DNA of 64,000 nt from an uncultured Lachnospiraceae bacterium (GCA_910577165.1 CAJTLX010000011.1:3232-67231), one strand, 5' to 3'. Numbered from the stretch's first letter, positions 53,587 through 63,334 are shown. Notes: generated by a model not told the origin, from the letters alone. Numbers and translations: made by a program.

Positions 53587-54630
53587 TTAATCTTTCAGTC
53601 CCACCACATTCATCAGCCGATTGAAATATTCCGCCCGGTAGCGTTCCTGCTGTGCCTCATTCATATTCTTTCCGCAAAGCTTTTGCAGATTTGCAGGGCG
53701 GATGCGGATAAACTGCTCATACAAGCTTAATTCCTGACCAAACAAAATCATCCCCAGATCGCACCCAAATTTTAACTGTGAGAACAACATCAGCGCGTCG
53801 GAGGATGCAAGTTTTTTTGCATAGCGCAAAATTCCATAGGAGCGATACACTTTATCCGCAACCTCCTCCTCGCCCCCCTCCCCCTCGCACAAAAGCTTCC
53901 GATATCTTAATTCCTGTTCCACAATCTTCTTTAAAACCTGTTCTGTATTTCCAATAATTTCCTCTTCCGTACTGCCAAGTGTCTTCTGATTTATAATTCG
54001 ATATAAAAATGCCTCACTCTTTGTCCCCTCGCCCAAAACTCCGCGAATAATGATATTGTACTTTCCAATTTCTTCGGAAAGTTTTGCTAACTTCCCCACC
54101 ATGGTAATCGCAGGAAGAAAGACAAGGTACTCCGTGTGCAGCCCCGTACCTGCATTTTGGGGGGAAGCGGTCAGATAGCCATAACGCTCGTCATAGGCAT
54201 AGCCAAGTTCCTCAAAACAATTATCGATCCCTGCGGCGCGATAGTACGCACTGTTTAAATCCGCTCCTCTCGCACTTGTTTGAATACAGATATGATCCTC
54301 CTCATTTACCATAATGCTTACCCCCTCGTCCTCCGAGAGAATAAGTGCCGTTTCATGCCGTCTTTTTGTCAGAAGATTGCTGATAATCCCCGCCTCCTCA
54401 AGTGCCTGTCGCTCTAACGGCGAGAGCTTGCCTGTGCTGCAGGAATAATATTTCATCTGTTCTTTCTCTTCAAGTCCTGCCGAAAGCGCGCGTGCGCGCA
54501 GGGCAAGTGCCTCATATTCCCCCTCGCCCATCTTCCCTACAAAATGGTAATTCTCCACGTTTCTTCTAAGCTGCACGCGGCTCGCAATCACAATAGGTTC
54601 CTCGGGCTTATTCTCGTACCATTTATTCAT
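53587..54630 (-). CDS. mcsB: McsB-type protein arginine kinase
   Basis: 347 residues of the phosphagen kinase family. IASRVQLRRNV near the start, and IRGVLGEGTKSEAF and NQKTLGSTEEEII late. At the usual catalytic Cys position (CPTNxGTG) the sequence is SPQNAGTG, with Ser156, and the following GLR is GLH. McsB marks proteins with phospho-arginine for ClpCP. The start at 54630 overlaps the mcsA stop by 8 bp and gives the conserved MNKWY; an upstream ATG adds 22 unrelated residues. The catalytic change makes full activity uncertain. Confidence 0.92.
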   Translation of the reverse strand: MNKWYENKPEEPIVIASRVQLRRNVENYHFVGKMGEGEYEALALRARALSAGLEEKEQMKYYSCSTGKLSPLERQALEEAGIISNLLTKRRHETALILSEDEGVSIMVNEEDHICIQTSARGADLNSAYYRAAGIDNCFEELGYAYDERYGYLTASPQNAGTGLHTEYLVFLPAITMVGKLAKLSEEIGKYNIIIRGVLGEGTKSEAFLYRIINQKTLGSTEEEIIGNTEQVLKKIVEQELRYRKLLCEGEGGEEEVADKVYRSYGILRYAKKLASSDALMLFSQLKFGCDLGMILFGQELSLYEQFIRIRPANLQKLCGKNMNEAQQERYRAEYFNRLMNVVGLKD

Positions 54631-55201
54631 GTGTGCATTCTGCCTCCCACCCTTTTTGTGCGCGCAACTCATCCCTAAGACGCGCCGCAAGATCATAATC
54701 TTCGCGTTCTAGTGCCTGCTCTAACATTAAGGAAAGCTTTTGTATCCCATCAAGTGAAAGACCATCCTCCGGCATATGGGTTGTCATCTTACCAGCGGAA
54801 AAATGCAGTGGATGTTTTCCTGTATGGGTATCCGCACCCTGGAGACTGCGAATGTCCCGCAGCAGTGCCCGCCCAAATTTTTGGTAGCAGGACGGGCAGC
54901 CAAGCACTCCTTCCTCCTTAAATTTGGCATAACTCATCCCACATTCCGGGCAGACCATATCCTTTCCCACCTGTGCCGTCTGCATCTCCTCCTCGTTCTC
55001 CTCCTTTGGCATCGCCTCCTCAAGAAGACTGGAAATCAACCCGCCAAGAGAAAATTCCTTGCCGCCAAATGGAGTTTTTAAGCGCAGACTCGTGCTTTTC
55101 GCTGCGCATTCCTCACAGAGATACTGCTCTTTTTTTGTCCCATTCATAATTTCCGTATAAAAAACTGTTGCTTCCCTCGCTTTACAGATTCCACACAACA
55201 T
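54623..55201 (-). CDS. mcsA: McsA, zinc-binding activator of McsB
   Basis: 192 residues. N-terminal CGIC...CEEC and central CPECGMSYAKF...CPSC zinc modules, then a C-terminal UVR motif (LEREDYDLAARLRDEL). It activates McsB and can bridge to ClpC. The start at 55201 gives the conserved MLCGIC; an ATG 13 codons earlier is unlikely. Confidence 0.95.
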   Translation of the reverse strand: MLCGICKAREATVFYTEIMNGTKKEQYLCEECAAKSTSLRLKTPFGGKEFSLGGLISSLLEEAMPKEENEEEMQTAQVGKDMVCPECGMSYAKFKEEGVLGCPSCYQKFGRALLRDIRSLQGADTHTGKHPLHFSAGKMTTHMPEDGLSLDGIQKLSLMLEQALEREDYDLAARLRDELRAQKGWEAECTHE

Positions 55202-55315
55202 AATATCCCCATTCCTGCGCTGCCCTCCAATACCCTCCATGCCAAGCAGCGCGACAGCGTGGAGTGCGGGTCAAAAACCCGATCCCAATTTGTTTTTGTA
55301 AATTTTTTACAGTAG

Positions 55316-55681
55316 CTAAAAACCGTCATAAATCTGATCAACTGCCTGATGGATCTCCTCCCTGGAAATCCCTCTACAAATAGCACTCGCAAGGATTAAG
55401 CGAAGCTGTCCTTTCAGCTTTGCGATCGCTTGTAATTTGTCGTAGTCAAGAGCTACCACCGCCCCTTTCCGGCGATCTAGTTTTAGATAGCCCTCCTGCC
55501 TTAAAATTGAGTATGCCTTGTTGACTGTGTGCATATTGATCCCGACATCTTCTGCTAGGTCGCGCACTGATGGCAGAGAATCGCCGTCGTGCAGTTGCGC
55601 CGTCGCAATCCCCAGAATAATCTGGTTACAGAGCTGTATGTAGATTGCCTCGTCGCTGTTAAAGTCGATCGTCACGATCAT
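55316..55681 (-). CDS. Short GntR/YtrA-type regulator
   Basis: 121 residues. A winged helix-turn-helix of the GntR family (LPSVRDLAEDVGINMHTVNKAYSILRQEGYL) followed by a short helical C-terminus, the YtrA subtype without a large effector domain. The start at 55681 has AGGAGG 7 bp upstream. It occupies the first-gene position where Bacillus has ctsR, so it probably controls the mcsA-mcsB-clpC unit and itself. Confidence 0.93.
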   Translation of the reverse strand: MIVTIDFNSDEAIYIQLCNQIILGIATAQLHDGDSLPSVRDLAEDVGINMHTVNKAYSILRQEGYLKLDRRKGAVVALDYDKLQAIAKLKGQLRLILASAICRGISREEIHQAVDQIYDGF

Positions 55682-55716
55682 CCCCGCACCTCCTGTCTTT
55701 TGCCGGATGCATCCTT

Positions 55717-55737
55717 TGTTATATCTATCATATAACA
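55717..55737. promoter_or_regulatory. Operator for the GntR-type regulator
   Basis: TGTTATAT-5 bp-ATATAACA, a perfect 8-bp dyad overlapping the -10 of the promoter, as expected for autorepression. Confidence 0.85.
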
Positions 55738-55755
55738 GACGGGCGCATTTGTCAA
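55727..55755 (-). promoter_or_regulatory. Promoter of the gntR-mcsA-mcsB-clpC unit
   Basis: Minus strand TTGACA at 55755-55750, exactly 17 bp, TATGAT at 55732-55727 inside the operator dyad. Confidence 0.9.
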
Positions 55756-55793
55756 TCTGGAATCCACAGGCAATCGGATGCGAAAAAAATTTC

Positions 55794-55827
55794 CACCTGT
55801 GCAGTTGCAATTACAACCGCACAGGTG
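55794..55827 (-). terminator. Terminator after the cohesin-like gene
   Basis: A 14-bp stem with one mismatch (55794-55807 with 55814-55827) centred on CACCTGTGC/GCACAGGTG, then GGAAATTTTTTT on the minus strand. Confidence 0.88.
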
Positions 55828-55836
55828 AAAAAATTT

Positions 55837-57087
55837 TTACCGTTCATCCTCATCTGCCCGCCGTCTGAGCCCCAACTTCACACAGAGAAGAAGGAGTACC
55901 ACGATCCCGACACTAAGCAGTCCGCAGAGAATGCTCATCTTGTTTTTTCTTTGCTCATAATCCCTTGTCCGCTCTAAAAGCTCATTTAATTTCTGGGAAA
56001 GCCCACTGGTATCTGCCACCTTTACAATCTCTGGCTCATAGCGTTGCAAGGTGTACTCCCTGCGGTCAAAACGGTAAAGTCCCGTCTCTCCCGCCTCGTT
56101 TACCAGTGCTAAAAGACAGTATTCTGATTGTCGGGAAGTCATGTAGGCGGGGATGCTCTCCCCATCCACCAACAAGTAATCCGCCTCATAGCCTTGCGGG
56201 ATTGTAAGCCCTGTGATATCCTGCGCCAACTGATAACAATAATTTCCGCACAGCATCTGCTTATCCGGGGTAAGATAGAACGCCTTTATCTCAGGAGTCG
56301 GTGAAGGTTCTGATTTTTCCCCTTCTGGCGGATTTGTCGGCGCGGGAGCCTCCCCCTCCTTTGCCCTCTTTGCCAAGATATGATAGACCCGCACCGTGCC
56401 ATCCTCCGCCGTAACGGTTACATTGACATCATTCTCGCCAAAGGATAAACTCTCATTGCCCGAAATACTGACCAATGCCCTGACATCCGCCGCGACTGCA
56501 CTGACAATTAACCGCTCAGTCAAAGGCTCCAGATCGACCTCGTACTCTGTAATCTCCGGCGAAAACTCTGGTTTTAAAGTGCCGGGACTAACTTTGAGTG
56601 CCACAATTTCCGCATTGTTTGACGCGTCGGAAGAAGCATTTATTGTAAGCTGATAGGGCTCTGTTGCAACTGACATAGAATTGCCGGAATCGTAGGCGTA
56701 AACTACGGGAATTCCACTCATCTTAAACTGGCAGATCCCATGTTTTTTCGCGGTGAAGGTCATCGCATAGCTACGCAGCCCAAACGAGGCTGACGCATTG
56801 ATATCTGAAATCTTTAGGTAGCCATCCCCGCCGGTAATACAGGCAGGACCATACAGGTATTCTACAAGTTCTGCGTCATAGGTAAAATACCCTTCAAAAT
56901 CCCCGATCGTCATATCCGAGGAAATCTCAAGAATCAGCGTAAATTCACGCTCCGCTTCTATCGCGGCATCCTCTGTAAAAAATTCGATATCCGCGCTCGC
57001 CGCAATCACTATTTTATCCGTCTTCCCCGCTATCCCAATACCTAGACAGAGCAGAAAACAGAGCACCTTTTTTAAAACATATCTCAT
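55837..57087 (-). CDS. Secreted, membrane-anchored protein with cohesin-like and cadherin-like domains
   Basis: 416 residues. A signal peptide (1-25), then a cohesin-like beta-sandwich (about 30-150: FEGYFTYDAELVEYLYG), a cadherin-like beta-sandwich (ALKVSPGTLKPEFSPEITEYEVDL to YHILAKR), a Pro-rich linker, a 100-residue region without a call, and a C-terminal helix (about 385-408) with RRR after it. It probably sits at the cell surface; function unknown. The start at 57087 has AAGGA 9 bp upstream and opens the signal peptide. It is downstream of the SH3/glucosaminidase gene. Confidence 0.82.
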   Translation of the reverse strand: MRYVLKKVLCFLLCLGIGIAGKTDKIVIAASADIEFFTEDAAIEAEREFTLILEISSDMTIGDFEGYFTYDAELVEYLYGPACITGGDGYLKISDINASASFGLRSYAMTFTAKKHGICQFKMSGIPVVYAYDSGNSMSVATEPYQLTINASSDASNNAEIVALKVSPGTLKPEFSPEITEYEVDLEPLTERLIVSAVAADVRALVSISGNESLSFGENDVNVTVTAEDGTVRVYHILAKRAKEGEAPAPTNPPEGEKSEPSPTPEIKAFYLTPDKQMLCGNYCYQLAQDITGLTIPQGYEADYLLVDGESIPAYMTSRQSEYCLLALVNEAGETGLYRFDRREYTLQRYEPEIVKVADTSGLSQKLNELLERTRDYEQRKNKMSILCGLLSVGIVVLLLLCVKLGLRRRADEDER

Positions 57088-57164
57088 TCTGTCACATCCT
57101 TCTCTTACTCCTGCGGATCTCCCCCCTAAATTATTATTATAAAAGTTCAGCACTCCGATGCTGA

Positions 57165-57295
57165 ACTGTGCGAAAATGGGGTCACAAAGTGACATTTTCC
57201 GCTCCCATTTTCTGCACATCCGCCGGAGGCTCTCAGTAAACCCTCTTTCCTTTATAGTAGTATTTGCAAGACTAATATAAAGGTTTACTGAGAGC
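57165..57295. repeat. Two large hairpins between exoenzyme and cohesin-like genes
   Basis: One pairs AAAATGGG near 57170 with CCCATTTT near 57205 around GTCACAAAGTGAC. The other is a perfect 14-bp inverted repeat, GCTCTCAGTAAACC at 57229-57242 with its complement at 57282-57295, overlapping the stop codon of the exoenzyme. No T-tract follows either. Confidence 0.6.
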
Positions 57296-60200
57296 GCGCC
57301 ACTGTAATTCGATACTCCTTGATATCTCCATTTTCTGCTGTTACATAGATCACCAGTTCATTATTTCCGTCTGCAAGCGGATACCAGGTATTTCCACTTA
57401 CCGTTGCCAGATGGCTGACCGCCTCCGCAGACACTTCTACCATATCGCAGGAATGATCTACCACGATATAATATTCCTGATCCGCCGTCATATCAAAAGT
57501 TGGCGTTAAAAAGAGTTCATTTCCGGAAGCATCCTTTACGGAAAGGGATTTTAACCAGTTATTTGGATTATATGAGATTCCCGGCTCTGCGCATACCTCC
57601 TGCGGCATATTTAAATATACCGGAATGGAAAATACCAGTGGAAGTTCGCCAAATTCCGCGTAAGCTCCCGCAACTTTGCGCCCCTCCGAATACGGTGCTT
57701 CCACATTTGCCATATACTGGTGGGAGTAAGTTGAGGTTGATGTCATATTAAATTTTTGCAGATAGATCGTATTCTGCCCACGGTTGATATAGGAGTATCC
57801 AATATAGTAGGCTCCTCCCAAGATCGCGCGGTAAGGATCAGTCCACGGAATCAGCATACTCTCGTTTAATGCCGCCGCATTCGGAACACCGTTCTGAGCA
57901 TATTTTAACCCGTTCGCAATCGCGCCGCCCGCCACAGTGCTGTGATATGCTCCGATATTATAATAATTGTACAGCCCCTCAAATCCTGGAACAGTTCCGG
58001 AAACACTGTTGCTAAGTGTGTTTGTGCCAACAACTATCTCCTGCTTTACCCTGGAAGCTAGATGGAATGGATTCACGCCGGAATACTGTGCCGCCTCTTC
58101 AAAGACTTGCGCATAAGTAGCTGATTGGTTATTCCCGTACTCATCCGTATAATATACATACTGCCCTTCCATCGCTGTACCGCGCAGAATATTTTCTACT
58201 CCCGCGCTTGTCTGATAAGCCGGCTCATAGGTCAGAAGCTCAAACTGGAAAATATTTGTCTCGTCCAGGAAATTTCTTGGATCCATATAATATGCATTGG
58301 CCTCCCTTGATGCCGTTACCCAGGTTGAGCCATCATACACCACAAAAGTGTCAGTTTTCCAGTTATAGGCATTTGGCTCAAAGGACTTCCATGCTGCCCC
58401 CTTGGTGTTGGAAATTAAATTCTTTCCCACCACGCTCTCATTATCCAGTGCAGTATTCCAGTCAAGCCCGGTATGATTCGCTACAAATTTCCACTGCGGA
58501 TGAAGCGCGTGAAGATCGCGCAATGCCTGACGGTAACTCTCCGGGAAATTCTGTGCATCAAGCAGTGCCTCGAAATCCGCCGGATCGGTCACTACCGGAA
58601 TATCTGTCGGGTAAGACGTTGGCGGCGGGTCAATTGGCGTTGGCATCTCCTGTGTCGGATCATCTAAAATTTCACTGCCATCCACATAACGGACATAATT
58701 TGCATTGATATAGCCGATATAATCCGTGCCATCCTGCTTAAATACCACATGGCACCAGCGGTTTTCCCCGTCATCCACAACATCCAGTACTTCAAACACA
58801 TTCTCTGCATCAATTACCACAGAAAAACCATTTGCATTCTTGATCAGCTTGCTGCCATACTGTGGCAGCTCCTTTAGGGCGAGTGCGGTCACTTCGGTAA
58901 TCTTGCCCTGTCCTTTTGACGGCAGCGTCGGTGTCGGAGCTTTTGTCGGGGTTGGAGATGGCGAAGGTGTCGGTGTCGCACTAGGGGTTGGGGTCGGGGT
59001 TGATTCGTCTTCCTCCGGGGTTGGAGTCGGCTCATCCTCCTCCGGCATAGGGGTTGGCTCATCCTTTGTTGGTGTTGGTGTCGAAGTTGGAGTCGGCTCC
59101 GGCTCTTCCACCGGCTCCGCCGCAAGTATAAGCCTGTCCGCCGTCGCAAATCCGCGATATACCTTGCCGCTTACTTCCACCTCCACAGTAAACCATTTAC
59201 TCCCCGAAATATTTGTTTCAGCAACAAGTTTTACATTTGTCCCCTTTGCAAGCGAGAGAATACTCTCATCCGCCTTTTTTACATAGACCGCCTTATCACT
59301 CGCCTTGCTGCGCAGTTTGAGCGATCCGCCCACCACTTTGGCATATACCTCCTGCGGAAAATCAAGTGCCACATAAGGGGAAAACAAGTAGCCAACATAA
59401 TCTTTCTTTCCCGCGGTAAGTGCGGCGCGATACCAGATCCCATCCTCCATCGCGCTGGCATTGAGTATGGTAAGTTTTTGATTTTTGGATAATTCCGTCA
59501 AAATATCGCTCTTTGTCGAGGCTTTCTTTCGCAGATTTAAGGAATTTGCCGTTATCGTTGCCGTGTAGGAAAATTCCTGCTCATCATCCACCGGTGTCGG
59601 AGCTGTACTTGGAGTTGGCGTTGGAGTCACATAGACCGTCTGCGCTACCCCGGCAAGATTTATTTCCGAGAGACGAACATAACCGTAATATTTTACGCCG
59701 GAAACCGTCACGCGCACACGCAGCCATTTTTCGCCGCCCTTCATCTGCTCGGAAACAATATAGAGAAGCTTATCCTTTGCCACGGAAACCGCTTTTCCAT
59801 CGGAATTGGTCACTTTCTTACTTCCGCCCGCCTCCGTCATCAAATTCATCTTCTCTTTCGTCCTCGCGTAAAAACTCTTCTTAAACGTAAAAGCGGCATA
59901 ATCGCTGACAATATACCCCTTCTTTGTCTCCCCGTTTACTTTTGCGGAGACATAATACCAGAGATAGCCATCCGCCTCCTTCACTCCTAGCACGGTCACG
60001 GACTCATCTTTTTTTAGCACCGCATAGATCTCGGAATCCGTGTCCGCTAAGCGTCTGAAATTCAATTCATTCGCCGTTATCGTCGCCGGAATCGACAAAT
60101 TGTAGACGGTGGTCTTTATCATATCCGATGTTGGCGTTGGGGTTGCTGTGGGCTTCGGCTTTTCCTTTGGCGTTGGTGTCGCTGTTGCCGTAACTTTTAT

Positions 60201-60521
60201 ATATGTACTAAGACAATAGCCAGTAACATTTTCTCCTGAGACTTTTACTTTAATTTTATACCAGTCGTTTTTTTCTGAAATAATATTTACTTCCTGTCCT
60301 TTGCTCAATACAACATATTTCCCGCCTGCCTTCACCTGTGCGTAATCCGTCCCCGGTCCGCTTCTCACATTTAACTCTTTGGCGGTACACACGCCTTTTG
60401 TCGGTATGGCGGCCGCACTCACAAGACTTCTCGCACCCTGCTGTAAAATTGTCATAAAGTATGGGCACAAAAATGACACACACAGGATCATCACAAGATA
60501 TTTTCGAAATCGCTTCTGCAT
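57285..60521 (-). CDS. Secreted cell-wall glucosaminidase with six SH3 domains
   Basis: 1078 residues. A signal peptide (1-38), five bacterial SH3 domains (to about 480) marked by ELNVRSGPGTDY-type starts, a Pro/Thr/Glu linker with many PTP repeats, a sixth SH3, and a glucosaminidase domain of the GH73/LytG-like group. The latter shows FHLASRVKQEIVVG, with a candidate catalytic Glu, and YNYYNIGAYHS. A cadherin-like beta-sandwich closes the protein. It would cut glycan strands during growth or separation. The ATG at 60521 has GGAGG 7 bp upstream; the alternative 17 codons earlier spoils the signal peptide. Confidence 0.9.
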   Translation of the reverse strand: MQKRFRKYLVMILCVSFLCPYFMTILQQGARSLVSAAAIPTKGVCTAKELNVRSGPGTDYAQVKAGGKYVVLSKGQEVNIISEKNDWYKIKVKVSGENVTGYCLSTYIKVTATATPTPKEKPKPTATPTPTSDMIKTTVYNLSIPATITANELNFRRLADTDSEIYAVLKKDESVTVLGVKEADGYLWYYVSAKVNGETKKGYIVSDYAAFTFKKSFYARTKEKMNLMTEAGGSKKVTNSDGKAVSVAKDKLLYIVSEQMKGGEKWLRVRVTVSGVKYYGYVRLSEINLAGVAQTVYVTPTPTPSTAPTPVDDEQEFSYTATITANSLNLRKKASTKSDILTELSKNQKLTILNASAMEDGIWYRAALTAGKKDYVGYLFSPYVALDFPQEVYAKVVGGSLKLRSKASDKAVYVKKADESILSLAKGTNVKLVAETNISGSKWFTVEVEVSGKVYRGFATADRLILAAEPVEEPEPTPTSTPTPTKDEPTPMPEEDEPTPTPEEDESTPTPTPSATPTPSPSPTPTKAPTPTLPSKGQGKITEVTALALKELPQYGSKLIKNANGFSVVIDAENVFEVLDVVDDGENRWCHVVFKQDGTDYIGYINANYVRYVDGSEILDDPTQEMPTPIDPPPTSYPTDIPVVTDPADFEALLDAQNFPESYRQALRDLHALHPQWKFVANHTGLDWNTALDNESVVGKNLISNTKGAAWKSFEPNAYNWKTDTFVVYDGSTWVTASREANAYYMDPRNFLDETNIFQFELLTYEPAYQTSAGVENILRGTAMEGQYVYYTDEYGNNQSATYAQVFEEAAQYSGVNPFHLASRVKQEIVVGTNTLSNSVSGTVPGFEGLYNYYNIGAYHSTVAGGAIANGLKYAQNGVPNAAALNESMLIPWTDPYRAILGGAYYIGYSYINRGQNTIYLQKFNMTSTSTYSHQYMANVEAPYSEGRKVAGAYAEFGELPLVFSIPVYLNMPQEVCAEPGISYNPNNWLKSLSVKDASGNELFLTPTFDMTADQEYYIVVDHSCDMVEVSAEAVSHLATVSGNTWYPLADGNNELVIYVTAENGDIKEYRITVARSQ

Positions 60522-60845
60522 TCTTATCCCTCCAATAATTTTATGTATGTACCAACAGTTTCTATTTTTCATGTAAAAAACATAAAATACGCGGGTATTC
60601 TATCAGGGGAATGTGGCATATGTATGTCATTTTTCGTCTTTTTCCTCTGCACTTATTTTCTGCTTTTGTCATATTTTAAGCGGTTTTTCGAGGAATATGT
60701 AAAAAAATGTAAAATTTCTTGTATGCTTAGCAGATTATCCGGCGGCATAAGATGCCCAGGTTAGCAACTAATTTCTATGTGTATTTACATATATTCGCAT
60801 CCCTGCACAATCGAGTAAAAGAAAGTTTCTTGCTCCTGCACACAA
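60522..60845. other. Intergenic region upstream of the glucosaminidase gene
   Basis: About 320 bp. A TAAAAT close upstream of the gene could be its -10, but no convincing -35 is present. I see no other element apart from the pheT terminator that follows. Confidence 0.4.
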
Positions 60846-60878
60846 AAAACTGCCAGTTAAATTTAAACTGACAGTTTT
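60846..60878 (-). terminator. Terminator after pheT
   Basis: AAAACTGCCAGTT (60846-60858) pairs with AACTGACAGTTTT (60866-60878) with one mismatch; T6 follows on the minus strand. Confidence 0.85.
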
Positions 60879-60898
60879 TTATTTACCTTGAAATTTTC

Positions 60899-63334
60899 TT
60901 ACGAGCGCAGTTCAATTCCCAATGTTTTTAACCCTTTTAAAATCTTTTCCATCGCCGCATTTACTTCAGTATCTTCAAGTGTCTTATCCCCCGCACGGAA
61001 ACGGATGGAATACGCCATCGATTTATATCCATCCAGGATCTGCGCGCCCTCATAGATATCAAAAAGTTCATAGTGTTCCAGGTATTTTCCGCCGTTCTTG
61101 CGAATGATCTCCTCCACCTGTCCCGCCAAAATTTCCTTTTTCATCACCATGCTGAGATCGCGTGTCACCGCCGGAAATTTTGCAATACCAACATATTTTA
61201 TATCAAAATTTGCTATGGCGACAATCTGCGGCATATCAAGTACCGCTACATACACTTTCTCCCCGATGCCATAACGCTCTGCAACTTCCGGATGAATTTC
61301 CCCCAGATATCCAAGCACCGCATCCTCGCAGCAGATATTTGCCTGTCTGCCCGGATGAAGGAAAGGTTTTCCTGCTGCCGGATCATAGGTAAGTACCTTA
61401 CGTAACCCGACTTTTTCTAAGAATTCCTCCACCACACCTTTCAGATCGAAGAAATCTCCCTCGCCGTAAAATCCAAGGGTAAACTGCACGCGCTCGTCCG
61501 GCAATTCACAAAGCGGCAGTGCCTTTGGCAGATACACCTTCGCCAGTTCGTACAGGCGGACATTTTTATTGCGGCGATTGTAATTTATCGCAAGGGAGTT
61601 TAACAAACCATTTAGCGGAAGTGTACGCATTATGCTGTAATCTTCTCCAAGTGGATTATTGATTCCCACCGCCCGCCGCAGCACATCTTCCTGCGGAATC
61701 AAAAGTTTATCAAATACCTTAGGACTTTCAAATGAATAGTTCTGCGCTTCCGAAAAACCAAACTGCTCCGCCATCCCCCTGGCGATCGCCTCTATGCGCA
61801 GCTTAAACGGAAGTTTTCCCGTTGTCGCCTCCCCCGTTGGCAGAGCTTCTGGGATATTGGCATAGCCGTAAAAGCGAGCCACTTCCTCGTCCAGATCGCA
61901 CTGTTCATTTACATCCTGCCTCCAGGTCGGCACGATCACCTCATCCGTTTCCTCGTCATAGCCTAGGTCAATTTTCTTGAAATAACCGATCATTGTCTGC
62001 TTGTCAAGATTTGTTCCAAGCACTGCATTTGCGCGCTGATAATCAAATTTTACGCGCTTTTCTACTGTCGGATGCGGGTAGACATCCACTGCGCCGCCAA
62101 CTACCTCGCCCGCGCCAAGCTCTTCAATTAACTGACAGGCGCGATCGATCGCCGCCATCGCATTGTTCGGATCAAGCCCCTTTTCAAATTTTGCTGCCGC
62201 ATCCGTGCGCAAACCAAGTTTTTTCTCCGAAAGACGGATATTTGTACCATCAAAGCAGGCCGCCTCAAACAACATGGTCTTTACTTCATCCGTGATCTTT
62301 GAATTCTCGCCACCCATAATCCCGGCAATGCCGACCGCCTTCTCGCCGTCACAGATCATTAGTACCGACGAGTCAACTTTTCTTGTCTGTCCGTCCAGTG
62401 TCACAAACTCTTCCCCATCTTTCGCACAGCGCACAATAATTTCTCTTCCCGCAAGCTGGTCAAGATCGTAGGCGTGCATCGGCTGTGCATACTCCTCCAT
62501 CACATAATTTGTGATATCCACAATATTGTTAATTGGGCGAATGCCGTTTGCCGCCAGACGACGCTGCATCCACATTGGGGATGGCTCGATCTTAATATTT
62601 TTTACCACTCTGCCGATGTAGCGACGGCAGAGATCTGTATCCTCAATGGCAACCGATACATAATCCTTTGCCTGCTCATTATTTCCGGTCTTCGTAACCA
62701 CTGGCGGAACAAATTTTTTTCCAAATGTTGCCGCCGCCTCGCGCGCAATTCCCAACACACCAAAGCAGTCCACACGATTGCTTGTGATCTCATACTCAAA
62801 ATTTACATCGTGCAACCCAAGTGCCTCCACCGCGTCCGAACCAATCTTTAGATCCGCATAGGCGGAATGATTAAAGATATACAATCCGTCCTCCGGTGCA
62901 TCCGGATACATCTCCCTGCTCGATCCGAGTTCCTCGATCGAACACATCATACCAAAAGATTCCACACCGCGCAGTTTTCCCTTTTTAATCTTAATGCCAC
63001 CCGGTGTCTTCTCGCCATTATGACCGCCCGCCACACGACCTCCGTCAAGCACAACCGGCACAACTGCACCTTCAAATACATTTGGCGCGCCGGTAACAAT
63101 CTGTACCGTCTCGCCCCCCTCACTTACCTGTACTTGGCAGATCACAAGCTTGTCCGCGTCCGGATGGCGTTCCACTTTTAATACCTTGCCCACTACAATT
63201 TTTTCCAGATCCTTATCGAAGCATTCATAGCCCTCCACCTTTGTGCCGGACAATGTCATTGCATCCGTATATTCCTGTGCCGTGCAGTCAAGTTCCGGCA
63301 CATACGCCTTAATCCATGAAAGTGGTGTATTCAT
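60899..63334 (-). CDS. pheT: Phenylalanyl-tRNA synthetase beta subunit
   Basis: 811 residues. An EMAP/tRNA-binding domain at about 40-150 (KVLKVERHPDADKLVICQV), a B3/B4 editing domain, B5, the catalytic-like core and the C-terminal FDX-ACB anticodon domain (KFPAVTRDLSMVM). It pairs with PheS as a heterotetramer. AGAGG lies 7 bp before the ATG. It follows pheS by 119 bp. Confidence 0.97.
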   Translation of the reverse strand: MNTPLSWIKAYVPELDCTAQEYTDAMTLSGTKVEGYECFDKDLEKIVVGKVLKVERHPDADKLVICQVQVSEGGETVQIVTGAPNVFEGAVVPVVLDGGRVAGGHNGEKTPGGIKIKKGKLRGVESFGMMCSIEELGSSREMYPDAPEDGLYIFNHSAYADLKIGSDAVEALGLHDVNFEYEITSNRVDCFGVLGIAREAAATFGKKFVPPVVTKTGNNEQAKDYVSVAIEDTDLCRRYIGRVVKNIKIEPSPMWMQRRLAANGIRPINNIVDITNYVMEEYAQPMHAYDLDQLAGREIIVRCAKDGEEFVTLDGQTRKVDSSVLMICDGEKAVGIAGIMGGENSKITDEVKTMLFEAACFDGTNIRLSEKKLGLRTDAAAKFEKGLDPNNAMAAIDRACQLIEELGAGEVVGGAVDVYPHPTVEKRVKFDYQRANAVLGTNLDKQTMIGYFKKIDLGYDEETDEVIVPTWRQDVNEQCDLDEEVARFYGYANIPEALPTGEATTGKLPFKLRIEAIARGMAEQFGFSEAQNYSFESPKVFDKLLIPQEDVLRRAVGINNPLGEDYSIMRTLPLNGLLNSLAINYNRRNKNVRLYELAKVYLPKALPLCELPDERVQFTLGFYGEGDFFDLKGVVEEFLEKVGLRKVLTYDPAAGKPFLHPGRQANICCEDAVLGYLGEIHPEVAERYGIGEKVYVAVLDMPQIVAIANFDIKYVGIAKFPAVTRDLSMVMKKEILAGQVEEIIRKNGGKYLEHYELFDIYEGAQILDGYKSMAYSIRFRAGDKTLEDTEVNAAMEKILKGLKTLGIELRS

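Noticed and set aside
55265..55280. A GGTCAAA heptad resembling half of a CtsR box between the regulator gene and mcsA
   Set aside because: Only one half-site is present, it is inside the transcribed unit, and the GntR-type dyad at the promoter is far stronger.
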